Positions 1 to 7,490 of a DNA stretch of 64,000 bases are shown one piece after another (the first letter of the stretch is position 1; each line of letters starts with the position of its first letter). The stretch comes from Streptomyces sp. NRRL S-1022 (GTDB lineage Bacteria; Actinomycetota; Actinomycetes; Streptomycetales; Streptomycetaceae). Location: the NCBI RefSeq assembly GCF_000720135.1, contig NZ_JOIU01000007.1, positions 217,140 to 281,139 of the forward strand, read 5' to 3'. The translations under genes were made by a program, and so were the position numbers. The notes below the pieces were generated by a model. That model had not been told where the DNA came from and made no database searches. It saw nothing but the letters and a program-made list of their open reading frames with translations.

Positions 1-39
1 AAAGGGCCGGTCGTGGGGGCGGCGGTACCGAATGGAAGA

Positions 40-71
40 CCAGGTTAGGCGGACCTAATCAATGCTTGCAA
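40..71 (-). promoter_or_regulatory. Iron-box (DmdR/IdeR-type) promoter reading leftward
   Basis: On the minus strand a -35-like TTGCAA (71-66) and a -10-like TAACCT (47-42) are separated by 18 bp. Positions 40-58 match 15 of 19 positions of the remembered actinobacterial iron-box consensus TTAGGTTAGGCTAACCTAA, with TTAGG and CCTAA half-sites both intact. The box overlaps the -10 element, the classic place for repression by an iron-loaded DtxR-family protein (DmdR1 in Streptomyces). The regulated gene lies beyond the left edge and is probably iron-related; it cannot be seen. Confidence 0.6.
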
Positions 72-330
72 GTTCAACATCTGGCCGTTTTCGAAGGGTC
101 GCACACCGGCCATGACCGACCGGCGACGCCCCTCTCCGCGGGCACGCCGAAGACCAACAGCCCGATATACGGGGGTTTTTGACGAGACACGCGGCCCTCC
201 GCCGCCGCCGCCGAGCAGCCCGACGGCCAACTCGTCGACAGAACACCGCCGATCGGACGCAGCGGACCGCGGCCCTATGACAGTGGTCACACGGCCGACC
301 AGGCCCCGCACGCCCGATGGCGAGAACTAC

Positions 331-371
331 ACCCTTGCGGGCAGCCCGAGTTGACCCTGGCGGGCAGCCCG
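331..371. repeat. Two 18-bp direct repeats
   Basis: The units at 331-348 and 354-371 (core GCGGGCAGCCCG) differ at one base and are 23 bp apart. They sit just downstream of the DUF2277 gene, which reads leftward. Function unknown. Confidence 0.5.
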
Positions 372-429
372 GCCCGACCGCCGGACCGCCGCACCGGAGA
401 TCCGGCCACGCGCCCTGCGGGAAACGCTC

Positions 430-660
430 CTACTCCGCCGCACCGACCGACCGCCCCCGCACTTCCAGCCCCCCGAGCAGCTCCGCCGTGGCCTCGGCCA
501 CCGCGGCCACCGCCCGGTCGAAGACCTCCCGGTTGTGCGCGGCGGGGGCACGGAAACCCGACACCTTGCGTACGTACTGCAACGCGGCCGCGTGGATCTC
601 CTCGTCCGTGGCCTCGTCGGGCAGCACGGGCGGGCGCAGCGTCTTGATGCTCCGGCACAT
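430..660 (-). CDS. DUF2277 family small protein
   Basis: A 76-residue protein beginning MCRSIKTLR, the signature start of the DUF2277 family, followed by an acidic helix (ATDEEIHAAALQYVRKVSG) and the conserved PAAHNREVFDRAV segment. The length matches the family, whose members are short cytoplasmic proteins of unknown function. The ATG at 660 was chosen because the family begins there; the frame stays open much further upstream but carries no recognisable sequence. It is divergent from the panE-like gene with about 93 bp between starts. Identification as DUF2277 is firm; any function would be a guess. Confidence 0.88.
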   Translation of the reverse strand: MCRSIKTLRPPVLPDEATDEEIHAAALQYVRKVSGFRAPAAHNREVFDRAVAAVAEATAELLGGLEVRGRSVGAAE

Positions 661-753
661 GCACCCAGTCTGGCCCACCCGGCCACCCCCTGCGATGATC
701 ACCGCCGAGGCGGCCACCGACAGCCGGGGCCGACCATCGAAGGGAACAACTCC

Positions 754-1662
754 ATGACACACCCGCTCACCGTGGCCGTCCTCGGCCCCGGCGGCACCGG
801 CGGCCTGCTCGCCGCCCTGCTGTCCCGCTCCGGTCACCGCGTGATCTGCCTGGCCGGCGAGACCACCGCCCACACACTGCGCCGCACCGGCATCACGGTC
901 AGCAGCCGGCAGTTCGGCGACTTCACCGCGACCGTCGACGCGGACACCGCACTGCGCGAACCGGTCGACGCCTGCCTGGTCACCGTGAAGCACACCGCGC
1001 TCGACGCCGCCCTCACCCGGGTCCCGCCCGCCGCCCTCGGCGACGCGCTGCTCGTCCCGCTCCTGAACGGCGTCGAACACCCCGGCACCCTGCGCGCCCG
1101 CTACCGTCCCGACCGGGTCGCCCCGGCCGTGATCCGCGTCGAGTCCACCCGCACCGCCCCGGGCGTGATCGAACACGGCAGCCCGTTCACCGAGATCGAC
1201 CTGGCCGGGGACGCCGTACCCCGCGCCCGCCTCGACACGCTGGCCGATCACCTCACGGCCTCCGGCGCGACCGCGCGCGTGGCCGGGGACGAGACGGCGG
1301 CCCTGTGGGCCAAGATGGCCTTCCTCGCCCCGTTCGCCCTGCTCACCACCCGGTACGGCGTCCCGCTCGGCACCGCCCGCACCCGGCACCGCGACGAACT
1401 GGAGGCACTGGTCGCCGAGACCGCGGCCGTCAGCCGTGCCTGCGGCGGCCCCGCGGACCCGGCCCAGGCCCTGGCCCGCTACGACGCCTTCCCGCCCGCC
1501 ACCAAGTCCTCCATGCAGCGGGACGCCGAAGCCGGCCGCCCGCTCGAACTCGACGCGATCGGCGGGGCGTTGCTGCGCGCGGCCGAGCGGCACGGGGTGG
1601 CGGTGCCGGTGACGGAACGGCTGGTGCGGGAGCTGGCGGCGGGCGGTCACCCGTTCGAATGA
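754..1662 (+). CDS. panE: 2-dehydropantoate 2-reductase family (ApbA/PanE)
   Basis: A 302-residue NAD(P)-dependent reductase of the KPR/PanE fold. The N-terminus has a Rossmann dinucleotide loop (VLGPGGTGG, residues 8-16). The middle has the AALWAKMAFLAP helix whose Lys is the usual catalytic lysine, and the C-terminal helical domain ends in the TKSSMQRDAEAGRPLELDAIGG motif region typical of the family. PanE reduces ketopantoate to pantoate in coenzyme A synthesis. Streptomyces usually carry several paralogues, so the substrate is inferred and could be another 2-oxo acid. The start at 754 follows a purine-rich stretch (AAGGGAACAA) at a plausible distance. It stands alone, divergent from DUF2277. 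Confidence 0.85.
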   Translation: MTHPLTVAVLGPGGTGGLLAALLSRSGHRVICLAGETTAHTLRRTGITVSSRQFGDFTATVDADTALREPVDACLVTVKHTALDAALTRVPPAALGDALLVPLLNGVEHPGTLRARYRPDRVAPAVIRVESTRTAPGVIEHGSPFTEIDLAGDAVPRARLDTLADHLTASGATARVAGDETAALWAKMAFLAPFALLTTRYGVPLGTARTRHRDELEALVAETAAVSRACGGPADPAQALARYDAFPPATKSSMQRDAEAGRPLELDAIGGALLRAAERHGVAVPVTERLVRELAAGGHPFE

Positions 1663-1725
1663 ACCCACGCCCGGACCTGCCGTCCACCCTCGCCATCGAA
1701 AATCGAACAGGCGTAGCATTGCGGC

Positions 1726-2064
1726 GTGGCTACGACCTATGGATTCCCCAGTGACCTCCTCGCCGGTCAGGAGGAGCTGCATCAGGTCCGGGCCGAGCTG
1801 TCGGCCCTGCTCAAGCGGCTGCCCTGGTCGGTCGAGCCGATGGACGGATTCAGCGACGACACCGGCTGGCGCAAGGTGGAGCGGCCCGCGTCCCCGGGCT
1901 GGACGGAGGACGAACAGGCCGAGGTGGAGAAGCTGCGCCGCCGCGAACACGAACTCGCGGTCTTCGTCAGCACCCACCGCTTCTGGGCCGAGCTGGCGGC
2001 GGCGGACCGCGTGGAGGCCCGCACCCGCCTGAAACACGCCCACGAACAGACGGAGAAGGAGTAG
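1726..2064 (+). CDS. Conserved small hypothetical protein
   Basis: A 112-residue soluble, charged protein with GTG start. Residues 11-30 and 60-105 look like amphipathic helices (EELHQVRAELSALLKRL, EDEQAEVEKLRRREHELAV), separated by a Trp-containing, Asp-rich loop (VEPMDGFSDDTGWRKV). No catalytic motif, signal peptide or membrane segment is seen. It resembles small proteins widespread in Streptomyces but I cannot assign a family. It ends 10 bp before a strong hairpin shared with the convergent tRNA-Val gene. Confidence 0.7.
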   Translation: MATTYGFPSDLLAGQEELHQVRAELSALLKRLPWSVEPMDGFSDDTGWRKVERPASPGWTEDEQAEVEKLRRREHELAVFVSTHRFWAELAAADRVEARTRLKHAHEQTEKE

Positions 2065-2074
2065 ACACGGAAAA

Positions 2075-2100
2075 GCCCCTCGGAACCATCTCCGAGGGGC
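2075..2100. terminator. Bidirectional terminator hairpin
   Basis: Perfect 10-bp stem (GCCCCTCGGA / TCCGAGGGGC) with a 6-base loop, preceded by AAAA on the plus strand. It lies between the stop of the small hypothetical gene and the 3' end of tRNA-Val, so it can terminate both. Confidence 0.8.
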
Positions 2101-2108
2101 CGACCCGG

Positions 2109-2180
<72 letters not shown>

Positions 2181-2194
2181 GGGAACAGGTCGAC

Positions 2195-2225
2195 AGCCTA
2201 CATTGCCCAGGGGGCAGTGCTGCAA
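2195..2225 (-). promoter_or_regulatory. Candidate tRNA-Val promoter
   Basis: On the minus strand a -35-like TTGCAG (2225-2220) and a -10-like TAGGCT (2200-2195) are separated by 19 bp, placing +1 about 7-8 bp before the mature tRNA 5' end. The whole promoter fits in the 75-bp gap between the TnpB-like stop codon and the tRNA. Confidence 0.45.
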
Positions 2226-2254
2226 ACCGTAATCCAGGGCGGGGACAACCGTCC

Positions 2255-3889
2255 CTAGCGGCCGAGCGGGAATATGCCCTGCTGCCAGGACACACGCTCA
2301 GCCGCGTGCCCCCAGCGGTTCGGGGCACGCTGGTCGCCCGCTTTCGCTCCGCTTGCGGGCGGCACGGATCCGGTCCGTGGTCCGGGAAAGCGGGGGCGGG
2401 TCCCCTCACGCCCCCGGGTCTCCGGTCGGGCCTGGCCGGTCCGATGCCCCACACGATCACTCCGGTCGGGTGGGGGCGGTGCCGTCCGTCGCCGGATCGG
2501 ATGCCCGAGGGCGCGCCGTCCGATCGCCACGGCCGCGGCGTCGTGGCGGGTCGTCTTACGAGTGGCGGTCGTCAGCGGCTGCTGCCAGTGCTGGGCTCCC
2601 CACTGCGAGGTGTACGCCGGGTCCACCGCCACGATCGCCACGTCCTGTTCGGCGGCCATCGATGCGAGACGCACTCTGAGCCTCGCGGTCGGGAAGCGGG
2701 AGACGAGGCGACGGAATCGCTTGTTCCGGCCGAACTGCTCCCGGCCGGCGCCGTCCGTGAAGTCGAGGTCTTCCACGGCGATCGCCACTGCTCCGCTGCG
2801 CCGGGTGAAGTGCAGCAGCCGGGTCAGGGCGTGCCGGAGCTGAGCGTCACGGTGCTGCGCGCTGCCCGAGAGGTCGTAGGCAAAGCTCCGCGGCCTGCCT
2901 ACCGGATTGCCGTGGGCGTCCAGGCGCCGGACGGCGAGGTGATCGTCGTTCATGTCCACCGCGACCACACCGCGCGCCAGGGCGGCCTCGACCGGCAGCG
3001 CGGGGACCGCCGCACGGCGCCATGATGCGGTCACGTACCAGCGGTCGCGGAGAACGTCGTGGTGGATGCGGTAGGCGACGGCCCGGTCCGCGACGATCCG
3101 GTCCCGCCACTCCTCGGCCCGGTAGGGGAAGACCACGGTCGTGTCGAGGACGTATCGCCCGTGCGGGGCGTTGGCCGCATGGGCCAGAGCGGCGGGGAGC
3201 CTGATCGAGAGCTGTCCGGCGTCGGTGACGCGGATGGTCTCGTTGCCGCAGCGTTTGCCGGACTCGCCGTCCGCCGCCAGGAACATGCGGGCAGCCTGCC
3301 ACCGTTCCCGCCAGACGTGCCGGCTCAGCCCGGCCTCGGTCAGGTGGTGCCGCAGACGGGCCAGCTTCCGGCCGCCCCTGACCACGCGGACCCTGCCCTC
3401 CGTCCACGCCTCCTGCACCGCGGCCAGCCGGTCCCGGAGAGCATGGAGGCGACGGGACTTGGCATGCCACTCGGCCCGGGTGGCGCAGCCGCGCGCCAGC
3501 CCGGCCCGCTTGTCGGACTTCGCGCCCACGGGCCGGGACAGCCTGTCCTCGATCCGCGCGATCTGCCCACGCAGCCATGCCGCCTCGGCGGCCTGGCCCC
3601 GCCTCGCCAGCGCCCACTGGTCCTGCGTCGCCTTGGTGACACTGCCTGCCCACCTGGCCGACGACGGTGCGGTCAGCGCCCGCTTGCGCGCTGCCCAGGA
3701 GGCGGCCTCGCGGTCCCGCCCCTGCCGTGACATCACCGCGAGATCCCGGGACGCCAACGAGCCGAGGATCCGCCCCACCTCGGTCAGTACCGCCGCGTCC
3801 GCCGGCGACAGCCGCAGCCGCGTCCGGATCGACACCGCGGCAGGGCCGGACACCACGAACGGCGCGGCCGGCACGCGCAGCCCGCCCAT
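2255..3889 (-). CDS. TnpB-related RuvC-fold protein, no zinc ribbon
   Basis: A 544-residue protein related to IS200/IS605 TnpB (the RNA-guided nuclease lineage that gave rise to Cas12). The N-terminal 300 residues are Arg-rich and helical. The RuvC-like core keeps all three acidic positions: RuvC-I VVAVDMNDD (D312), RuvC-II AIAVEDLDF (E373) and RuvC-III RHDAAAVAIG (D450). The family hallmark VDPAYTSQ is at 422-429. The four-cysteine zinc ribbon that normally follows TSQ is missing; only about 20 Cys-free residues (WGAQHW...) separate it from RuvC-III. The last 80 residues are Pro/Arg-rich and probably disordered. No tnpA transposase is next to it. I recall similar ribbon-less TnpB-related proteins in other Streptomyces; their activity is unknown. 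It may be a nuclease, a guide-dependent regulator or a domesticated remnant. Confidence 0.85.
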   Translation of the reverse strand: MGGLRVPAAPFVVSGPAAVSIRTRLRLSPADAAVLTEVGRILGSLASRDLAVMSRQGRDREAASWAARKRALTAPSSARWAGSVTKATQDQWALARRGQAAEAAWLRGQIARIEDRLSRPVGAKSDKRAGLARGCATRAEWHAKSRRLHALRDRLAAVQEAWTEGRVRVVRGGRKLARLRHHLTEAGLSRHVWRERWQAARMFLAADGESGKRCGNETIRVTDAGQLSIRLPAALAHAANAPHGRYVLDTTVVFPYRAEEWRDRIVADRAVAYRIHHDVLRDRWYVTASWRRAAVPALPVEAALARGVVAVDMNDDHLAVRRLDAHGNPVGRPRSFAYDLSGSAQHRDAQLRHALTRLLHFTRRSGAVAIAVEDLDFTDGAGREQFGRNKRFRRLVSRFPTARLRVRLASMAAEQDVAIVAVDPAYTSQWGAQHWQQPLTTATRKTTRHDAAAVAIGRRALGHPIRRRTAPPPPDRSDRVGHRTGQARPETRGREGTRPRFPGPRTGSVPPASGAKAGDQRAPNRWGHAAERVSWQQGIFPLGR

Positions 3890-4117
3890 CCCGGAACCCC
3901 CCAGCCGCCATCGAAGATCGTTTCATCGCATCCAACGACCGCCGCCCGGGAAGGTCACCCATCCGATCCGGGCCCCCGCGTCCCCCTCGCCGAGATCATG
4001 CGCGACTCGGTCCGGAGAAGTCACGGTACGCACAGCGAACTGATCGGTTCCCGTGTTCGTCTTTCAGGGGTGGGAGAATGGCACCAGCCAGCTCGAACCA
4101 CGGCACGGGAGAGGGAT

Positions 4118-5512
4118 GTGACGGCGACACCGGGCACGCCAGCGATACAGCCGTACCCGTCGTCGTCCGCCGCGCGGGGGCGGCGTGGGCCGGGGCCGCT
4201 GCGGGATGCCGTGGTGCTGGTGGGGCTGCCCGTGCTGGTCGCGTTCGCGTTGCCCGCGGCGTTCGCCGGCGGTGGTACGCGGCGCTGGTTCGGTGGGCGG
4301 GCGGAGAGCCAGCGGGCGGACGCGCAGGCCGCGAAGGACGCGGCGGCGACGGCGTTCTACGAACTCGACACCGCGCAGCGGGACCTGCGGATCTCCGTGG
4401 AGACCATCGCGGCGGTGGACGACTCCCCCGCCGCCCGGCGTGCCGTCTCCGACTTCGAGGCGCTGGGCCGGCGGATCGACGAGGTCAGCCAGCGGTACAT
4501 CCAGGCCGTCGACGCCCATGACCTGGACCGGGACGATCTGGAGGCCGGTGTCGCCGCGCGGGCGCGGGCGGAGCTGACGGGGGCCAAGGACGAGTTGCTG
4601 CGGGTCCGGCAGGAGCTGGACCGGTTCGGTGACTCGCTGGGGCCGCTGCTGGGCAAGGCGGAGACGCAGCTGGCCCGGCTGGCGCCGGCGGTGGAGCGGG
4701 CCCGGCAGTCGTTGCTGGCGGCGAGCAACGCCCTGGACGCCGTACGGGACAAGCGGCTGCGGGCCGATGAGCTGGCCGCGCGGCTGGCGGCCCTGTCGCC
4801 GGAGCTGACCCGGCTGAACGAGGGTGCCGGGCGGCACGGGGTGCCGGCGACGCTGGAGCGGGCCGAGCGGGTGCAGCGGGAGGCCGGGGCGATCAGGGCG
4901 GAGGCCGAGCGGCTGCCGGAGCGGGCGGCCGAGATCGATCACCGGCTGGTGAGTCTGCGGACCCGGGCGGAGGCGCTGACCACGCGGGCCGGGCAGGTGG
5001 AGCCGGTGCTGAGCGAGCTGCGCCGCCGGTTCGCCGCCGCGTGCTGGCAGGATCTGCAGCAGGTGCCCGCGCAGGCCGCGGAGAACGTGCGGCAGGCCGA
5101 GTTGAGGCTCGGTGAGGCGCAGGTGGCGCGGGAGGCCCAGCGGTGGGCGGACGCGGCGTCGCTGCTGTCGACGGTGCGGGCGCTGCTGAACGCGACGGAC
5201 GAGGCGGTGTCGGCCGCCGGTGACCGGCTGAGCAGGCTGAACGCGGTGCAGAAGGATCCGCAGGCGGAGATCGAGCGGACGCGGTTCGCGATCCGGGACG
5301 CCCAGCGGCTGGCCATGACGGGCCGTACGACCCCCGATCCGCGGCACGCGCGGCCGCTGGACGAGGCGGTGGCCCGGCTGGAGCGGGCGGTGGGCACGCT
5401 GGAGGGGCGGCACCCGGACTACTGGCATTTCCTGACGGAGACGGAGGGGGTGCGGGCGGCCGTGGCGCGGGTGGTGGCGCAGATCCGTGAGGAGCGCGGC
5501 GGCGGGCACTGA
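4118..5512 (+). CDS. Membrane-anchored coiled-coil protein
   Basis: A 464-residue protein with a short cytoplasmic N-terminus, one membrane segment at about residues 28-51 (DAVVLVGLPVLVAFALPAAFAG) and a long, charged, Ala/Glu/Arg/Leu-rich region (70-460) with heptad-like spacing, predicted to be mostly coiled coil. No enzymatic motif is seen. The GTG at 4118 (MTATPGTP) was preferred to an ATG 120 bp upstream because GGGAGAGGG precedes it and the extra residues look non-coding. Topology suggests an exported or surface structural protein. Family unknown to me. Confidence 0.8.
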   Translation: MTATPGTPAIQPYPSSSAARGRRGPGPLRDAVVLVGLPVLVAFALPAAFAGGGTRRWFGGRAESQRADAQAAKDAAATAFYELDTAQRDLRISVETIAAVDDSPAARRAVSDFEALGRRIDEVSQRYIQAVDAHDLDRDDLEAGVAARARAELTGAKDELLRVRQELDRFGDSLGPLLGKAETQLARLAPAVERARQSLLAASNALDAVRDKRLRADELAARLAALSPELTRLNEGAGRHGVPATLERAERVQREAGAIRAEAERLPERAAEIDHRLVSLRTRAEALTTRAGQVEPVLSELRRRFAAACWQDLQQVPAQAAENVRQAELRLGEAQVAREAQRWADAASLLSTVRALLNATDEAVSAAGDRLSRLNAVQKDPQAEIERTRFAIRDAQRLAMTGRTTPDPRHARPLDEAVARLERAVGTLEGRHPDYWHFLTETEGVRAAVARVVAQIREERGGGH

Positions 5513-5601
5513 CGCGCGTGTTGCCGGGTGGTGCGGGGCAGCGGATATTAAGAGGACGGATGAGGACGGATGGCCTCCGCTAGCGCCCGAGGGAGGCGGA
5601 C

Positions 5602-6213
5602 ATGGCCACACACGCAGTGCGTTCGAGGAACGACCGGCCGCGGATGCGGCTGGACGACCACCTGCCCGTCGACCACCGGCTGAACCTGGTCTACCGGATC
5701 GGGGCGGGCCTGATCGGTGCCTTCCTGGTCGTCTTCGGCATTCTGGGCGTGATCAACCACATCGGCTTCTTCAGCATCGGCGGTAACACGGTCGTCGGGC
5801 TGAACAGCAATGGCGCGCTGAGTGTGCTGTCGATCATCATCGGCGCGGTGCTGCTGGCCGGCATGGTGATCGGGGGGAACGTCGCGTCGACCCTGAACAT
5901 GGTCCTCGGCGTGCTGTTCCTGCTGAACGGCTTTCTGTTCCTCGGCCTGCTGGACACGACCAGCAATTTCCTGGCCTTCAAGATCCAGAACGTCTTCTTC
6001 AGCTTCATCGTGGGCCTGGTGCTGATGACCTTCGGCATGTACGGCCGGGTGGGCCATGCCCTGCCGCACGACAATCCGTACTGGCGGGCCCGCCACCCCG
6101 AGATCTCCCCGCAGGAGCAGCGCGCGCGGCCGGAGGGGCCGGTGCGGCGGGAACAGCGGGAGGTGCAGGAGCGGCGGGGTCCGCGTCAGCCGGGACCGGG
6201 TCAGGTCCTGTAG
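5602..6213 (+). CDS. DUF4383 domain membrane protein
   Basis: A 203-residue integral membrane protein with four hydrophobic helices (about residues 30-55, 70-92, 98-118 and 132-152) in the arrangement of DUF4383, including the HRLNLVYRIGAGLIGA entry segment and the GLLDTTSNFLAFK loop. The C-terminal 50 residues are a charged Arg/Glu/Pro-rich cytoplasmic tail. A good Shine-Dalgarno (GAGGGAGG) precedes the ATG. Its last 13 bp overlap the convergent amidase-like gene. Function unknown. Confidence 0.85.
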   Translation: MATHAVRSRNDRPRMRLDDHLPVDHRLNLVYRIGAGLIGAFLVVFGILGVINHIGFFSIGGNTVVGLNSNGALSVLSIIIGAVLLAGMVIGGNVASTLNMVLGVLFLLNGFLFLGLLDTTSNFLAFKIQNVFFSFIVGLVLMTFGMYGRVGHALPHDNPYWRARHPEISPQEQRARPEGPVRREQREVQERRGPRQPGPGQVL

Positions 6214-7382
6214 GCGTAGAACGCCGCGTTCGGGTACGAGGCGACGAGGCTGGCCACCGACCGGTTGAAGGTGTTGGTCGAGTGGTAGCTGACGTACGGC
6301 ACGCCCCGGCGGTCCCGGGCGGTGACGATCATCGAGTGGTCCTTGGACCCGTCCCGGTTGAAGTCCATCTGCAGCACGTCGCCGATGTCCATCTGGTAGA
6401 CGTTGGCGAGGCTGGTGGCCCGCTTGGAGGACAGGGCGAACCAGGAGAACTCGTTGACGCCGACGAACGAGTCCGACTGGATCTGGGAGTTGCCGAACCA
6501 CTTGTGGAAGTCGTTGGTGTAGCCGGGTACGTGCTTCCAGCCGCCCGCCTTGAGGACCTGGCTGACGAAGTTGGTGCAGTCGCCGCCGGCCCCCTGCCCG
6601 TTGAAGTCCGGGTAGTCGGTGTTGTAGTTGTTCCAGTACTTCTGGGCGTACGCGACCATGGCCTTGTAGTCGTAGCCGGTCGCGGAGAAGTTCTTCGCGT
6701 TGGCCGGCGCGGGCCAGGTGGTGGCGGAGCGGGCCGCCGAGGGCGGGCCGTCGTCCTCGCCGGTGGCCTTCACCGAGGTGACGGCGGGCTTGGCGACCTG
6801 GTTCACCGCGAGGTAGCCGTCGTCGGTGTCGCGGATGCCGGTGAGCTGCCAGGTGCCGTGGCGGTCGGCCTGGAAGGTCAGCTCGTGGTGGGCCTGGAAG
6901 CCGGTGGACTTGGGGCCCTTGGCGGGCGCCTTGTCGTAGGCCAGCGTGGTGGTCTCGGTGACGGCGACCTTGGCGCGCCGGCCCTTCACCTGGGTGGCGT
7001 CGAGCGTGACCTTGGTGCTGCCCGCGTGGTAGGTCTCGCCCAGCCGGGCGAGCCGGCTGCGGCGGTCGCGCAGCGTGTCCAGTGCGGACTTCTCCTGGCG
7101 GGTCTGCCCGCCGGACAGGCGCACGGATCCGGAGAAGCCGGAGGCGTGCCGGGTGTCGGCCTTGCCGGTGCCGTCCACGAGGGCCTGGGTGCGGTCGGTG
7201 AAGACCGCGTCGGCCAGCCGCTGGAAGGTCGCCTTGGTGGCCGCGTCCACCGTCGGGTCGTCGGTCACGGCCGCGCCCGCGCTCCAGTTGGGCACCAGCG
7301 CCACGCCCGCGACCACGGAGGCGGCCGCGGCGGTCACTATGGCGGTACGGCGCCGTCCACGGCTCAGTCTTCTAGATTTCAA
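6201..7382 (-). CDS. Exported amidase-domain protein
   Basis: A 393-residue secreted protein. Residues 1-40 are a signal peptide: basic start (KSRRLSRGRRR), hydrophobic core (VTAAAASVVAGVALV) and small residues before cleavage. The C-terminal third matches the putative amidase domain (Amidase_6, NlpC/P60-like fold): GDCTNFVSQ with the presumed nucleophile Cys269, and DHSMIV with the likely catalytic His. Members are thought to act on cell-wall peptides or related amides outside the cell. It starts at TTG (7382) with GAGGGGAA at a suitable distance. The middle region (60-200) is a mixed-strand domain I cannot name. Confidence 0.85.
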   Translation of the reverse strand: MKSRRLSRGRRRTAIVTAAAASVVAGVALVPNWSAGAAVTDDPTVDAATKATFQRLADAVFTDRTQALVDGTGKADTRHASGFSGSVRLSGGQTRQEKSALDTLRDRRSRLARLGETYHAGSTKVTLDATQVKGRRAKVAVTETTTLAYDKAPAKGPKSTGFQAHHELTFQADRHGTWQLTGIRDTDDGYLAVNQVAKPAVTSVKATGEDDGPPSAARSATTWPAPANAKNFSATGYDYKAMVAYAQKYWNNYNTDYPDFNGQGAGGDCTNFVSQVLKAGGWKHVPGYTNDFHKWFGNSQIQSDSFVGVNEFSWFALSSKRATSLANVYQMDIGDVLQMDFNRDGSKDHSMIVTARDRRGVPYVSYHSTNTFNRSVASLVASYPNAAFYAYRT

Positions 7383-7490
7383 TGATGTTCCCCTCTACGC
7401 CGGTACACCTACCGGGCGAGGGCATCTTGCCACGGGTGGCGTGGCGGATGTGAAGGGGGTTGCACAAGTGGAACGTCCTGCGCGTACTTG

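Larger units (their letters stand above)
1..429. other. Intergenic region at left edge
   Basis: No convincing gene is visible. Open frames here are proline/arginine-rich readings of GC-rich DNA without a ribosome-binding site or family match. The region holds an iron-box promoter pointing off the left edge (40-71) and a pair of near-identical 18-bp direct repeats (331-348 and 354-371, 17 of 18 bases equal, period 23 bp). The rest shows nothing I can name. Confidence 0.6.
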
